Positions 8,561 to 17,046 are shown, numbered from the stretch's first letter. The stretch is DNA of 34,716 nt from Phycisphaerae bacterium (GCA_016782865.1 JADHXR010000081.1:1-34716), one strand, 5' to 3'. The notes: generated by a model from the sequence alone, not told the origin. Numbers and translations are program-made.

Positions 8561-9780
8561 TGGATGGCGCGGAAAAATCTGCCGCAAGAGATTCTCACAA
8601 GCCGACAGGATTGTCTCGGCTCCTCGGAGAACGCCCGCGGTGGAGCCACTATCTGGGCAGCACGGCAATGTTCCTGCTCGTGCTGCAAATAATGACGGGC
8701 TTTCTGCTTTTGCTGTACTACCAGCCGAACTCACGGGACGCACACGATTCTGTCCGCGTTATCATGATGGACATCCCAATGGGTTGGATAATCCGATCGT
8801 TGCACCACCGTTGCTCACACCTGCTCATTCTCACAGTGATTGTGCACGCGCTCGACGTTCTGCTGGCCAAGACGTTCCGCAGGAAGCGGTCACCGACTTA
8901 CTACACCGGTGTCCTGCTGCTGTTTTGTGTCCTGTTCATGGGATTCACGGGCTATCTGCTGCCCTGGGACACGCTCTCAGTTGTGGCGACGGCAGTGGGG
9001 ACAGGCCTTCCCAACGAGATCCCGCTGGTTGGCCCGTTGATCACAGAGTTTTTCCGAGGGGGTTCGGCCATCGGGGCCCAAACGCTGCCGCGTTTCTTCG
9101 CACTCCATATCAGCGTCATACCAATGACGGTGGGCCTGGCTCTCGGTTTTCACATCTTCTTCATAAGAAGTCACGGCATGCGCCGTCCAATAGGACCGCA
9201 GGGAAAGCCGGTGCCGCTCTATCCAGATTATATTTTGCGGCAGGGTGTGGTCTGCCTCTGGGTCTTTGCGATTCTGCTCACGGCGGCGATCCTGCTGCCT
9301 GCCGAGCTGCGACCGGAAGGAGATCCCATGGCGCCCGCTCCGGAAGGGATCAGACCCGAATGGTATTTTCTCGCAGCCTTCGAGGCAATAAAACTCGGCG
9401 GCAATTTGACGTTTCTCACTCCCATCGGTGTCACGGCCGAACTTCTGTCCCTGATTCTGCTTGGCGGCGCCATCGGCGTCTTTGTTTTGATGCCGGTGCT
9501 CGACCGTAAAGGACGCGGCGGCGTTTGGAAATTGGTCGTCAGGGTGACGGCCGTCACGTTCGTGGTGTTGACTCTGTATGCCATGTTCAGATCGGCGCCC
9601 GAAGTCGAGTCCGTAACCGACGTGGCCAGCCGAGCCTCTGACCTGCGTGTCCGAACGCTGGGATTCCTGGTGCCGTTCTGGTTGTCGGTGGTCGCCTTGA
9701 CGTGGATTCTCTTTTCCCAAATCCGCCTTCACGACCGGATCACTGCTTCGGGGCTGTCAACACCTCTCGGCAAGGCATAA
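8560..9780 (+). CDS. Cytochrome b (fused b6/subunit IV type) of a Rieske-cytochrome b complex
   Basis: A 406-residue integral membrane protein with about eight helices. Start ATG 8560 overlaps the Rieske stop (TGATG) and has a GA-rich ribosome site; an upstream in-frame ATG at 8515 lies in the Rieske gene. The first pair of haem histidines is in SLHHRCSHLLILTVIVHA (H-x13-H), the second in LHISVIPMTVGLALGFH (H-x14-H, the b6-type spacing). The quinol site motif PEWY lies at about residue 267. The N- and C-terminal parts are one chain, as in bc1, although the haem spacing is b6-like. No cytochrome c or c1 gene follows, so the electron acceptor of the Rieske centre must be encoded elsewhere. Confidence 0.93.
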   Translation: MDGAEKSAARDSHKPTGLSRLLGERPRWSHYLGSTAMFLLVLQIMTGFLLLLYYQPNSRDAHDSVRVIMMDIPMGWIIRSLHHRCSHLLILTVIVHALDVLLAKTFRRKRSPTYYTGVLLLFCVLFMGFTGYLLPWDTLSVVATAVGTGLPNEIPLVGPLITEFFRGGSAIGAQTLPRFFALHISVIPMTVGLALGFHIFFIRSHGMRRPIGPQGKPVPLYPDYILRQGVVCLWVFAILLTAAILLPAELRPEGDPMAPAPEGIRPEWYFLAAFEAIKLGGNLTFLTPIGVTAELLSLILLGGAIGVFVLMPVLDRKGRGGVWKLVVRVTAVTFVVLTLYAMFRSAPEVESVTDVASRASDLRVRTLGFLVPFWLSVVALTWILFSQIRLHDRITASGLSTPLGKA

Positions 9781-9783
9781 TAG

Positions 9784-10791
9784 ATGACTGAAGAACTCTC
9801 CGACAATGCAGTTGCTCAGGCCAAATCTGAAGGCGTGCGCTGGGGCTATATTCTACCGGCCGTTGTTCTCGCCGCAATCGCCTTTCTGATCGTTCCTGCC
9901 GAATCATTGAACTCGGCAGCCGAGGTGATTGCGGGGCTCTCGTATACAGGTCGGGCCGTCATCGCGATAGCTATTCTTATGGCGACATTGTGGGTTACCG
10001 CGGCGCTTCCAGTCGCTGTCACCGCACTGATGCCTTTGATCTTGTTCCCGCTGTGTACAGGTGGCTCCATCAGCGTCAAGACAGCCGCCGCCCCTTATGC
10101 ACACGAGATGGTCTTCTTGTTCATGGGCGGCTTTATGATATCGGTGGCTATGCAGCAATGGGGATTGCACAGGCGCCTCGCGCTGCACGCAATTCTGCTA
10201 ATCGGGACTCAGCCGAGACGGCTGGTCGGCGGGTTGATGGTTTCATCCGCACTCATCAGCATGTGGGTCTCTAATACGGCCACACCGGTCATGATGTTGC
10301 CCATCGCCATGAGCGTCATTGAGCTGGTCAGAGGCGAGTTGTCCCGGATCGGTTCAGACGACCTGCCGCGGCCCGGCGAACCGTTCAATTTCGCTATCTG
10401 TTTGATGCTTGGAATCGCCTACGCGGCCTCCATCGGCGGCATCGGCACGCTCGTCGGAACCCCGCCCAACGCGTTGATGGCTGGATTTCTAAAGGACAAT
10501 TATCATATCGAAATATCCTTTGCCAAATGGTCGGTCATGGCATTGCCGCTGGTGATCGTATTCGTGCCGATCGTCTGGCTGCTGCTGACCAGGGTCATCT
10601 TTCCGATTCGCATTCGTTCCATTCCCGGAGGCCGTGCATTAATCCGCAAAGAACTTGAAGGCCGAGGCCCTATGTCACGCGGCGAGCTAATGGTGCTGAT
10701 TGTCTTTGCAGTGACTGCCGGCGTGGATGACCCGCCCTCTGCTGGCTCGGCTTACGCTGCCGGGGGGCATGCGTCCGCTGACCGGCCTTAG
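9784..10791 (+). CDS. DASS/SLC13-family dicarboxylate transporter, N-terminal part (frameshifted)
   Basis: The 335-residue frame covers the first half of a sodium-coupled dicarboxylate/anion transporter (SLC13/DASS), with many membrane helices, the first SNTAT motif (SNTATPVMMLPI, about 161-172) and the GTLVGTPPNAL segment. Membrane protein homology ends at about base 10720; the last 25 or so residues (from VDDPPS) are out of frame and unlike the family. The rest continues in the +1 frame from 10724. Three bases after cytochrome b, so probably the last gene of the operon; uptake or exchange of succinate/fumarate/malate would suit the neighbours. A real mutation or a sequencing error is possible. 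Confidence 0.85.
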   Translation: MTEELSDNAVAQAKSEGVRWGYILPAVVLAAIAFLIVPAESLNSAAEVIAGLSYTGRAVIAIAILMATLWVTAALPVAVTALMPLILFPLCTGGSISVKTAAAPYAHEMVFLFMGGFMISVAMQQWGLHRRLALHAILLIGTQPRRLVGGLMVSSALISMWVSNTATPVMMLPIAMSVIELVRGELSRIGSDDLPRPGEPFNFAICLMLGIAYAASIGGIGTLVGTPPNALMAGFLKDNYHIEISFAKWSVMALPLVIVFVPIVWLLLTRVIFPIRIRSIPGGRALIRKELEGRGPMSRGELMVLIVFAVTAGVDDPPSAGSAYAAGGHASADRP

Positions 10792-11341
10792 CGATCCGGG
10801 CATCGCCATCGGTGCGGTCATTGTCTTGTTCTGCCTGCCCGTCGATCTCAAACGCGGCGTGTTCGCCTTGACCTGGCAGCAGGCCTGCAAGATTCCCTGG
10901 GGGATTCTCATTCTTTTCGGCGGCGGCCTGAGCCTTGCCGCGGCGCTTAAGGCCAGCGGTGTCACCGAGTTCATCGGCCGCAGTGTCAGCGGCCTGGAAA
11001 ATCTTCCGGCATGGGCGATGATATTGCTGGCCGCCTCTGTACCTGCCATGGCCAGCGAATTGACAAGCAACACCGCCTCGACCGCGATCTTGCTGCCGAT
11101 GTTCGCCGCGGTGGCCACCGGCTGCGGCATTGATCCGCTGTTGATGATCGTCCCGGCTACGATCGGCGCCAGCTTCGCGTTCATGATGCCCGTCGCGACA
11201 CCGCCGAATGCTCTAGTCTTCGCATCGGGCGAGATGACCATATCCCACATGTGCAAAGCCGGAGTCTGGCTGAACATCGTAGGTATCGCACTGGTCATGC
11301 TGCACATGTATTTTGTGGTGTTACCTGTGCTGGGCATCTGA
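10727..11341 (+). CDS. DASS/SLC13-family dicarboxylate transporter, C-terminal part (frameshifted)
   Basis: This frame holds the second half of the same transporter: a helix after the WMTRPLLAR-type segment, the second SNT motif (SNTASTAILLPM) and the conserved MPVATPPNAL segment. Coding agreement with the family begins at about 10724, a few bases before the first ATG, and it overlaps the previous frame by 65 bp. One extra or missing base at 10717-10723 would join both parts into one protein of about 518 residues, the normal family length. No slippery heptamer is seen at the junction, so programmed frameshifting is unlikely. Confidence 0.82.
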   Translation: MTRPLLARLTLPGGMRPLTGLSDPGIAIGAVIVLFCLPVDLKRGVFALTWQQACKIPWGILILFGGGLSLAAALKASGVTEFIGRSVSGLENLPAWAMILLAASVPAMASELTSNTASTAILLPMFAAVATGCGIDPLLMIVPATIGASFAFMMPVATPPNALVFASGEMTISHMCKAGVWLNIVGIALVMLHMYFVVLPVLGI

Positions 11342-11518
11342 ATCTATTGTCTCATCTGGTTAGCTGTCTAAGGAATAGGCAAACAAGGCAAGAGTTCAAA
11401 ATCAAAAGGAAGAACTGACAAAACACAAGGCCAAACCAGTCATGGGCAGAGTCGAAGGATACGCCTGCGCCCTGTGAGCAAGGCCTGAAACAGCAGACGG
11501 CTCCATTACCGGAACATG

Positions 11519-11998
11519 TCAGAATCTCCAGCCTTTTTCCTCTATCAAATCAGGGACTCTAATACATGTTATCCCGTATTCTCGGCACAGGTCCGGAATC
11601 TTTGGGCGTCCTTGATTACCATGAGAAGCTTCGTGCGAGATGACGACGGCCGATTTGTGTTTTGCAAGGGCAACTACAAAAGGATCTCCTTTAAGGTCCT
11701 TCCCCAGGAATCTCAGACCCCTTTGCTTCATGGTTTCTGCCAGATCGGCAAGTACGGATTTGAGTTCGTCTTGAAAATCACTATCCAGTTCGATAAACAT
11801 GTCATCACGTTCCGCGGCCCATTTTTTCAGATCTTCCGGATATCTTATCTCTTGCCGTATTTCTTCCGGCGACAATAGTTCATGTGACTCAACAAGCTCG
11901 TCAATGCGCTCCCAAAAGGATGGGAACGATGCAGGACGATACATTTCAAGCCAGGCATCAATAATCGCCGACGTGTCTATGCAATAGATCCTCGCCAT
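11519..11998 (-). CDS. DUF4411 PIN-like putative toxin
   Basis: A 159-residue protein with the DUF4411 pattern: CIDTSAIIDAW at the N-terminus (first acidic residue of a PIN-type nuclease site), acidic residues in the middle (PEEIRQEI), GDPFVVALA near 104-112 and a last stretch KIPDLCREYGI. The ATG lies 2 bp after the stop of the Xre-ImmA protein on the same strand, a common toxin/antitoxin-protease pairing. Predicted role: ribonuclease-type toxin held in check by the upstream partner. Family assignment is good, activity inferred. Confidence 0.8.
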   Translation of the reverse strand: MARIYCIDTSAIIDAWLEMYRPASFPSFWERIDELVESHELLSPEEIRQEIRYPEDLKKWAAERDDMFIELDSDFQDELKSVLADLAETMKQRGLRFLGKDLKGDPFVVALAKHKSAVVISHEASHGNQGRPKIPDLCREYGITCIRVPDLIEEKGWRF

Positions 11999-12000
11999 GG

Positions 12001-13194
12001 TCAGAAAAGCGCTCCTTCGATATCCCCCAGGCGATGCGGTCCAGTTCCAAGAATGTCAGATGCCTCAAAAGATGTGATCCTTCTGTTTCTAAGAGCTCGA
12101 AGAACGAGAGCAGGGAAAAGTTTGCCATTCCTCATGATTACCCGAGTTGGAGTCGGAATCTTGATCTCAGTTGTTGCATGGGTATCAGGCCCAGGAAACA
12201 AGTCGTTTCTTTCTTGTCGCCAGCGCTCATAGAAAGACCTCGTAGTCCTTCGTAGGATCAACAGTCGCCGAAGAATGACTTCCCAACTCACCCAGAACTT
12301 CTTTGACAGCGTTGCCAGTTCATCATCACTCCACTCTGAATGACTGCCATGATCTCGAACGACGTCCGTTCCTGCTAGTGCGTCAGCAGGCACAAGTGCT
12401 GAACCCGCAACTCGGTTGCAGAAAACTTCTGTTCGATCAATCTCTGAAGTGGCCCTGAATGGATTGTGCAGGTCACATATACCACCGTCATCCAGGAGAA
12501 TGTGGGCCAGTTCATGAATTAGGGTAAAACATCTTGCAGAATGATGGTCTTTACCATTTACAACGATGACAGGATAGGGCTGTTCGGCGATAGAAAATCC
12601 CCGTGCTTCTTTTGGCAGAACTATCAGGTTGCGAAGCAGACCAGTTTGAAATACGAGCGTTCCTTTCTCCTCAATCGCGCGCCGCCATGAGCCAAATGCT
12701 TCGTACTTAGTTCTCCATCTCCTCTGTTCGCTGATTGAGATGTTGAGCATGTTGCGTAATTCGGCCGCAACTCGATCGGGATCATCGTCAATATGGAAAC
12801 GCCTTTCAATCGTAGCCGGTTCTTCATCCAAATCTGATATAAGTTCCAGAGCTTCGTCTCTCCTGTCCTGCGCAAGTCTGATTTCAAATCTTAAAGCGGA
12901 AGACATCTCCTCAAAAAACTCATCTGGTATTCTCCGGAAATCCTTGATACTCTCGGGGTCTTCAGGGAGTTCCGGTAGGAAGAAAAGACCTATGGGGCGC
13001 ATATATGTTTTGGCAAGCTTGCGCAGCTGCTTTATTGTCGGCTGCGAACCGCCCTCCTCCTCCCATTCTTGGACTCGTGCAGGCGTAGTGCCCACTTTTT
13101 TCGCCACGCTCGGAATGTCAAATCCTGACGTCTTCCGAGCCCAGAGGAGAATACGTTTCTCGACTTCGACCTTTGGAGAACTGCCCATAGTCAT
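12001..13194 (-). CDS. Xre-type HTH with ImmA/IrrE (M78) metallopeptidase domain, putative antitoxin
   Basis: The 397-residue product has an Xre helix-turn-helix at about residues 10-65 (IPSVAKKVGTTPARVQEWEEEG) and an ImmA/IrrE-type zinc peptidase domain with HELAHILLDDGG near 230-241 and a downstream E in DRTEVFCNRVAG. A long C-terminal segment resembles other large HTH-ImmA proteins. It precedes the DUF4411 gene by 2 bp. By analogy with ImmA and IrrE it may cleave a regulator or the partner; the HTH suggests autoregulation. A second ATG two codons in (MGSSPK) is also possible as start. Confidence 0.85.
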   Translation of the reverse strand: MTMGSSPKVEVEKRILLWARKTSGFDIPSVAKKVGTTPARVQEWEEEGGSQPTIKQLRKLAKTYMRPIGLFFLPELPEDPESIKDFRRIPDEFFEEMSSALRFEIRLAQDRRDEALELISDLDEEPATIERRFHIDDDPDRVAAELRNMLNISISEQRRWRTKYEAFGSWRRAIEEKGTLVFQTGLLRNLIVLPKEARGFSIAEQPYPVIVVNGKDHHSARCFTLIHELAHILLDDGGICDLHNPFRATSEIDRTEVFCNRVAGSALVPADALAGTDVVRDHGSHSEWSDDELATLSKKFWVSWEVILRRLLILRRTTRSFYERWRQERNDLFPGPDTHATTEIKIPTPTRVIMRNGKLFPALVLRALRNRRITSFEASDILGTGPHRLGDIEGALF

Positions 13195-13215
13195 CCTGAT
13201 TCTAAAACAGTGCCA

Positions 13216-13242
13216 AGTATACTACCATTCTCTGAAATGCAA
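13216..13242 (-). promoter_or_regulatory. Possible promoter of the Xre-ImmA/DUF4411 pair
   Basis: On the minus strand TTGCAT (13242-13237) and TATACT (13221-13216) are 15 bp apart, about 20-25 bp ahead of the start codon. The spacer is short. The -10 sits in the palindrome AGTATACT, which could serve the HTH protein. Confidence 0.3.
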
Positions 13243-13522
13243 TAGTAATAAGATACTTGACACGCTTTGTAAAGAGCCGTTCACAAAACCAGCAAGGCGG
13301 GAACAGTCGCGCCGCTTCTCATGTCTACAATCCGAAATCACAAATCCAGGATAAGCTCACCTGATCACTGCCTTCCTTGAACGTTTGGCCTAATCTCGCA
13401 TCTCGTCTGCCCAAAGATCAATTCAACATCTCGGGCAAATATTAGCATAACATGATTTGCGTCTTCGTGCCATACCTTAGTTTGGAAATCAGGATAGCAG
13501 GGGATCGGGAGGCGAGGAGCGT

Positions 13523-13565
13523 TGAAATATCGAATATCGAACAGGGAACGTCGAATGTCGAAGTG
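13523..13565. repeat. TTCGA-rich intergenic repeat
   Basis: On the minus strand the segment is a string of related units of the type TTCGACATTCGA and TTCGATATTCGATA. Similar strings, readable as FDIRxSxFDIRYF, are a familiar kind of dispersed intergenic repeat in genomes of planctomycetes and other environmental bacteria. No function is known to me. Confidence 0.5.
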
Positions 13566-13626
13566 TAACTTAGTGCCTTGGTGCCTTAGTGGCCATGACC
13601 CAATTGCGCAAAACAAAGCCAATTCG

Positions 13627-13641
13627 CCGGGCTTTGCCCGG
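13627..13641. repeat. Short perfect hairpin CCGGGC-TTT-GCCCGG
   Basis: Six-base GC arms with a TTT loop. It lacks a T tract on either side, so it is not a standard terminator; it may belong to the intergenic repeat next to it. Confidence 0.45.
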
Positions 13642-13739
13642 AAACTCTAAGCTCGAAGCTCTAAATCCTAAACAAATCCGGATTTCAGGAAGCTCTGTGC
13701 GGTTCTGAGGCCACCGGAAGGACCTGGGGTTGAGGTCGC

Positions 13740-13767
13740 TTGCAATTGAGGCCCGATATGCTACACT
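13740..13767 (+). promoter_or_regulatory. Possible promoter of the DUF4432-TlpA gene
   Basis: TTGCAA at 13740-13745 and TACACT at 13762-13767 with a 16-bp spacer, about 90 bp ahead of the start codon. Confidence 0.35.
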
Positions 13768-13858
13768 GTAAGGGCAATTTAACAATGGGGCATCTGAGCC
13801 TGTGTTCGCAGGCCGAGTCAATTGTGTCAGATAAACTGCTTAGAAAGGCGGTGAAGGA

Positions 13859-15571
13859 ATGTTAAGGTTGGTATCTATCATAATCATGACCGTGGGGATT
13901 TCGTCGATCCGGGCCGCCGAGCCCTTTCGCCTGGTCCTCACTGACGTCGAACAGAACATCTACAAAGAGACCGCGGAAATCACGAGCAGCGACCTGACGC
14001 CGAAAAGTCGGATTCAGTGGTCGGTGCGCAAATACGTCCTGCACGGCGGAAGACAGGAGGGCATCGATGTTATCGAGGTCAACAACGGCAAACTGCGATT
14101 CACCGTAGTCCCCACGCGAGGGATGTCCGTCTACCAGGTACACATGGGGGATTTGCGTCTCGGCTGGGATTCGCCGGTCAAGGGCCTGGTCCATCCTAAG
14201 TATATCAACCTGAATTCGCGCCAGGGGCTGGGCTGGCTCGAAGGTTTTAACGAATGGATGGTCCGATGCGGCCTGGAGTTCTTCGGCGGGCCCGGCACAG
14301 ACGAGTTCATCGATAATACAGGCAAGAAAGCGATGATGGATCTTACACTGCACGGCAAGATCGGCAATATACCCGCATCGCAAGTAGAGGTAGTCGTCGA
14401 GCGAGATGCACCCCATCGTATCACAATTCGCGGCAGGGTGGACGAGGCCCTTCTGCACGGCCCGAAGCTCGAAATATTAACACAGATATCGACGGTCCCC
14501 GGTGCCGACACCTTCCAGATCTCCGACACAGTAACCAACCGCAGCGCTATCGCGCAGGAATTCGGCATTCTCTACCACGGCAATTACGGCCGGCCTCTGA
14601 TGGAAAAAGGCGCCAAGTTTGTCGGGCCGGCGCGCCAAGTCACACCAATCAATGACCACGCGGCGTCGGATGCCTCGAACTACAGTCTCTATCGCGCCCC
14701 TGAGGCGGGATTCCCCGAGCAGGTGTACTGCCTGCGTATGTGGGCCGACGAAAATGATCGAACGAGAGTTATGCTCCGCAACGCCGCGGGCGACAAGGCC
14801 GTGTCAATGGCATACTCGATCAAGGAACTGCCTTTCTTCACGCTTTGGAAGAACCCAGTGGCCGGCGAGGACGGTTATGTCACGGGACTGGAGCCGGGGA
14901 CTGGTTTCCCTCGCAACAGATCTATCGAGCGCAAGTTCGGCCGCGTGCCTAAGCTTGGGCCGCATCAAAGCCGTTCTTTCACTATCGACTTTGCGCTTCA
15001 CGCCGGCAAAGGCCCGGTCACAGCCGTAGAACGGGACATTGCACGCATCCGGGCCGGCCGCAACACCACGGTCGATAAGACGCCGCTGGCTGCGGACAAG
15101 CCGAAGCCGAAACTGAGCGACGTGATCAACGCCGCGAGAACCTGGGAGCCGGCGTTCACACCCTGGCACGGCAAGCCCGCCCCGGATTTCACACTGACCG
15201 ACATTGTCGGCAAGAAGCATATGCTCAGCGACTACCGGGGCAAGGATGTCCTCATCATCTTCTGGGCAACCTGGTGCCCTCCCTGCCGCATGGAAATCCC
15301 GCACCTGATTGAGCTGCGAAAGACAGCGAGTGAGAACGATCTGGCAATGTTAGCCATATCAAACGAGAAGCCCGATCTGGTGAAAGGATTCGTCGCCCAA
15401 GCTCAGATGAACTACACGGTCCTGACAGACCCTGGCACTCTGCCGAGCCCGTACGATACGGTGAACGCCATACCGAGCAGTTTCTTTATCGACCGCCAGG
15501 GCAAGATAAAACTGGGCACATCAGGCCTGATATCCTTGGAAGAAATCAAGGCCATACTGCAAGCCGAATAA
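13859..15571 (+). CDS. Secreted fusion of DUF4432 (aldose-1-epimerase-like) and TlpA thioredoxin
   Basis: A 570-residue protein with a signal peptide (residues 1-20, cut after SIRAA). Residues about 20-405 match DUF4432, a beta-sandwich sugar-binding family related to aldose 1-epimerases (VVPTRGMSVYQ, GWDSPVKGLVHP, GWLEGFNEWMVRCGLEFFGGP, LHGKIGNIPA). Residues about 430-570 form a TlpA/AhpC-type thioredoxin domain with the active site WCPPC at 472-476 and the cis-proline region AIPSSFFI. AAGGA lies close upstream of the ATG. Fusing a sugar-mutarotase-like and a thiol-redox domain is unusual; it may act in the periplasm on sugars and disulfides, but the joint function is unknown. Confidence 0.85.
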   Translation: MLRLVSIIIMTVGISSIRAAEPFRLVLTDVEQNIYKETAEITSSDLTPKSRIQWSVRKYVLHGGRQEGIDVIEVNNGKLRFTVVPTRGMSVYQVHMGDLRLGWDSPVKGLVHPKYINLNSRQGLGWLEGFNEWMVRCGLEFFGGPGTDEFIDNTGKKAMMDLTLHGKIGNIPASQVEVVVERDAPHRITIRGRVDEALLHGPKLEILTQISTVPGADTFQISDTVTNRSAIAQEFGILYHGNYGRPLMEKGAKFVGPARQVTPINDHAASDASNYSLYRAPEAGFPEQVYCLRMWADENDRTRVMLRNAAGDKAVSMAYSIKELPFFTLWKNPVAGEDGYVTGLEPGTGFPRNRSIERKFGRVPKLGPHQSRSFTIDFALHAGKGPVTAVERDIARIRAGRNTTVDKTPLAADKPKPKLSDVINAARTWEPAFTPWHGKPAPDFTLTDIVGKKHMLSDYRGKDVLIIFWATWCPPCRMEIPHLIELRKTASENDLAMLAISNEKPDLVKGFVAQAQMNYTVLTDPGTLPSPYDTVNAIPSSFFIDRQGKIKLGTSGLISLEEIKAILQAE

Positions 15572-15685
15572 CCGGTCGCTTGGTCTAACTGTGCGGCATA
15601 AACCCGTCCCAAGAGTATGAAAATATGCTGCTTTATCGGATTCAGGCAAAATTCGGTTAAGTATCGCATGGAACTATCCGTTTAA

Positions 15686-16990
15686 ATGAACATGCAAAAT
15701 CCAAGGAAGACTTCGTTATCGCGACATCACAAGAATGTCCGTACGGGGACCGTTGTGCCCGGGCGCGGTCGGGATTTCTCTTCCAAAGCTGAGATGATTC
15801 ACCCCTATTTCTGCTGGCTGGGAATATTTCTATCTTTCGGAGTGTCACTGGCTCTGTTTGGATCAGGCCTGCTGGACGTGCAGGAATACTTCTACGCGCC
15901 GGCGCTGCTGCTGATCGGCTTTTACACTTTGCATTCGATTCTCACTGATGAGCAGCGCTATGAGAGCAGGACTATCAGACAGGTCATCCCCAAAGCCATA
16001 GGAAAGTACATCCTGTGGGGACTGATCATATATGGGGTGACCAGGTTTTATGCCGCCCATCCACTCTATAGAGAGTTCACTCCGAACACTCGCAGATTTT
16101 TCGGCGACTTTCTCATCCTCTTTTTGATACTGGGACTGCCCTATTTCTTTCTCGCCGAGAAATTTCGCTATTGTCAGGATAATGTCATGGGGGATCCTTA
16201 CCTCAGAATTCTCTCATTACTCAAATGCCTCAAGAACAGAGAATTTAAACTGATAGGGCGACGACTTGCCAAGAAGTCCTACAAGCGCATTTATCTGATG
16301 GCTATCATAAGGATTCACTATATCCCGATCATGTTCGAGCAGGTATGCTTGAACCTGGAAGGCGTCACCAGCTTCCTGCGGGGGCCAAATTTCCAGTGGA
16401 ATCTTGCATCCAGTCTCGCAATCGCCACAGCGCTGGCCTGGGCAATCGACGCCAACAACGGCGCTATCGGCTACTTCTGGGAATCCTGGTTCACCAAGAG
16501 CCGCTTTCGCCAAATCGATCTGCACCCCCTGCATTGGTTTGTAGTTCTCATATGCTATGCACCGTTTATGGGCTACGCCGTTCAGTTCGTGCCTTTTCTA
16601 TCTCTCGTGGCGAATTCGGCGCCGTTGATCAGCAATAGTCCCTTCAATTTCGCAATTGAGATTGCCCTGTTGATCTTCCTCGTACTATACGTTCTTAGCG
16701 GCAGCGCATTGAATTTCTCAACGTCGAATTTGTGCTATAAGAAGATACAGACCAAGGGGCCCTACGCGATCGTTCGCCACCCGGCTACGAGTTTCAAGCT
16801 ACTCTATTTCTTCCTGGCCTTTTTCCGCTACCGGGCCGCGTACACCTTTGCCGGCTTTCTCTGTTACCTGGTGTGGATGACAGTCTACATTTGCAGAGCG
16901 TTGGTGGAGGAAAGCTTCCTGAAGAAGTTCTCCGATTACAGGAGGTACATGAAGAAAACCAGATATCGATTCATTCCCCGAGTCTGTTGA
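15686..16990 (+). CDS. Polytopic membrane protein with C-terminal ICMT/PEMT-like methyltransferase domain
   Basis: The 434-residue product has about ten hydrophobic segments. The last 110 residues show the pattern of isoprenylcysteine carboxyl methyltransferase and phospholipid methyltransferases: GPYAIVRHPATS at about 355-366, then a hydrophobic pair of helices, the EE in ALVEESFLKKF and the closing YRRYMKKTRYRFIP. Such domains bind S-adenosylmethionine at the membrane face and methylate lipids or terpenoid/cysteine groups. The N-terminal 330 residues have no known motif. The start is uncertain: ATG 15686 has no ribosome site and the first 35 residues are basic and poorly ordered. Neighbours give no clue to the substrate. 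Confidence 0.7.
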   Translation: MNMQNPRKTSLSRHHKNVRTGTVVPGRGRDFSSKAEMIHPYFCWLGIFLSFGVSLALFGSGLLDVQEYFYAPALLLIGFYTLHSILTDEQRYESRTIRQVIPKAIGKYILWGLIIYGVTRFYAAHPLYREFTPNTRRFFGDFLILFLILGLPYFFLAEKFRYCQDNVMGDPYLRILSLLKCLKNREFKLIGRRLAKKSYKRIYLMAIIRIHYIPIMFEQVCLNLEGVTSFLRGPNFQWNLASSLAIATALAWAIDANNGAIGYFWESWFTKSRFRQIDLHPLHWFVVLICYAPFMGYAVQFVPFLSLVANSAPLISNSPFNFAIEIALLIFLVLYVLSGSALNFSTSNLCYKKIQTKGPYAIVRHPATSFKLLYFFLAFFRYRAAYTFAGFLCYLVWMTVYICRALVEESFLKKFSDYRRYMKKTRYRFIPRVC

Positions 16991-17046
16991 GATGCACAGG
17001 TTTGTTTCGAAGCCGACAGTTTCCTCGTGACGAACCGGCGGCCGAT

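Larger units (their letters stand above)
13195..13858. other. Gene-free stretch between the toxin pair and the DUF4432-TlpA gene
   Basis: No convincing gene. Short open frames here have no family features and no ribosome sites. The region holds a TTCGA-rich repeat (13523-13565), a GC hairpin (13627-13641) and a candidate promoter (13740-13767) for the next gene. Confidence 0.6.

Noticed and set aside
8977..9732. Minus-strand open frame of 251 codons
   Set aside because: Antisense to the membrane helices of cytochrome b and composed of charged low-complexity sequence.
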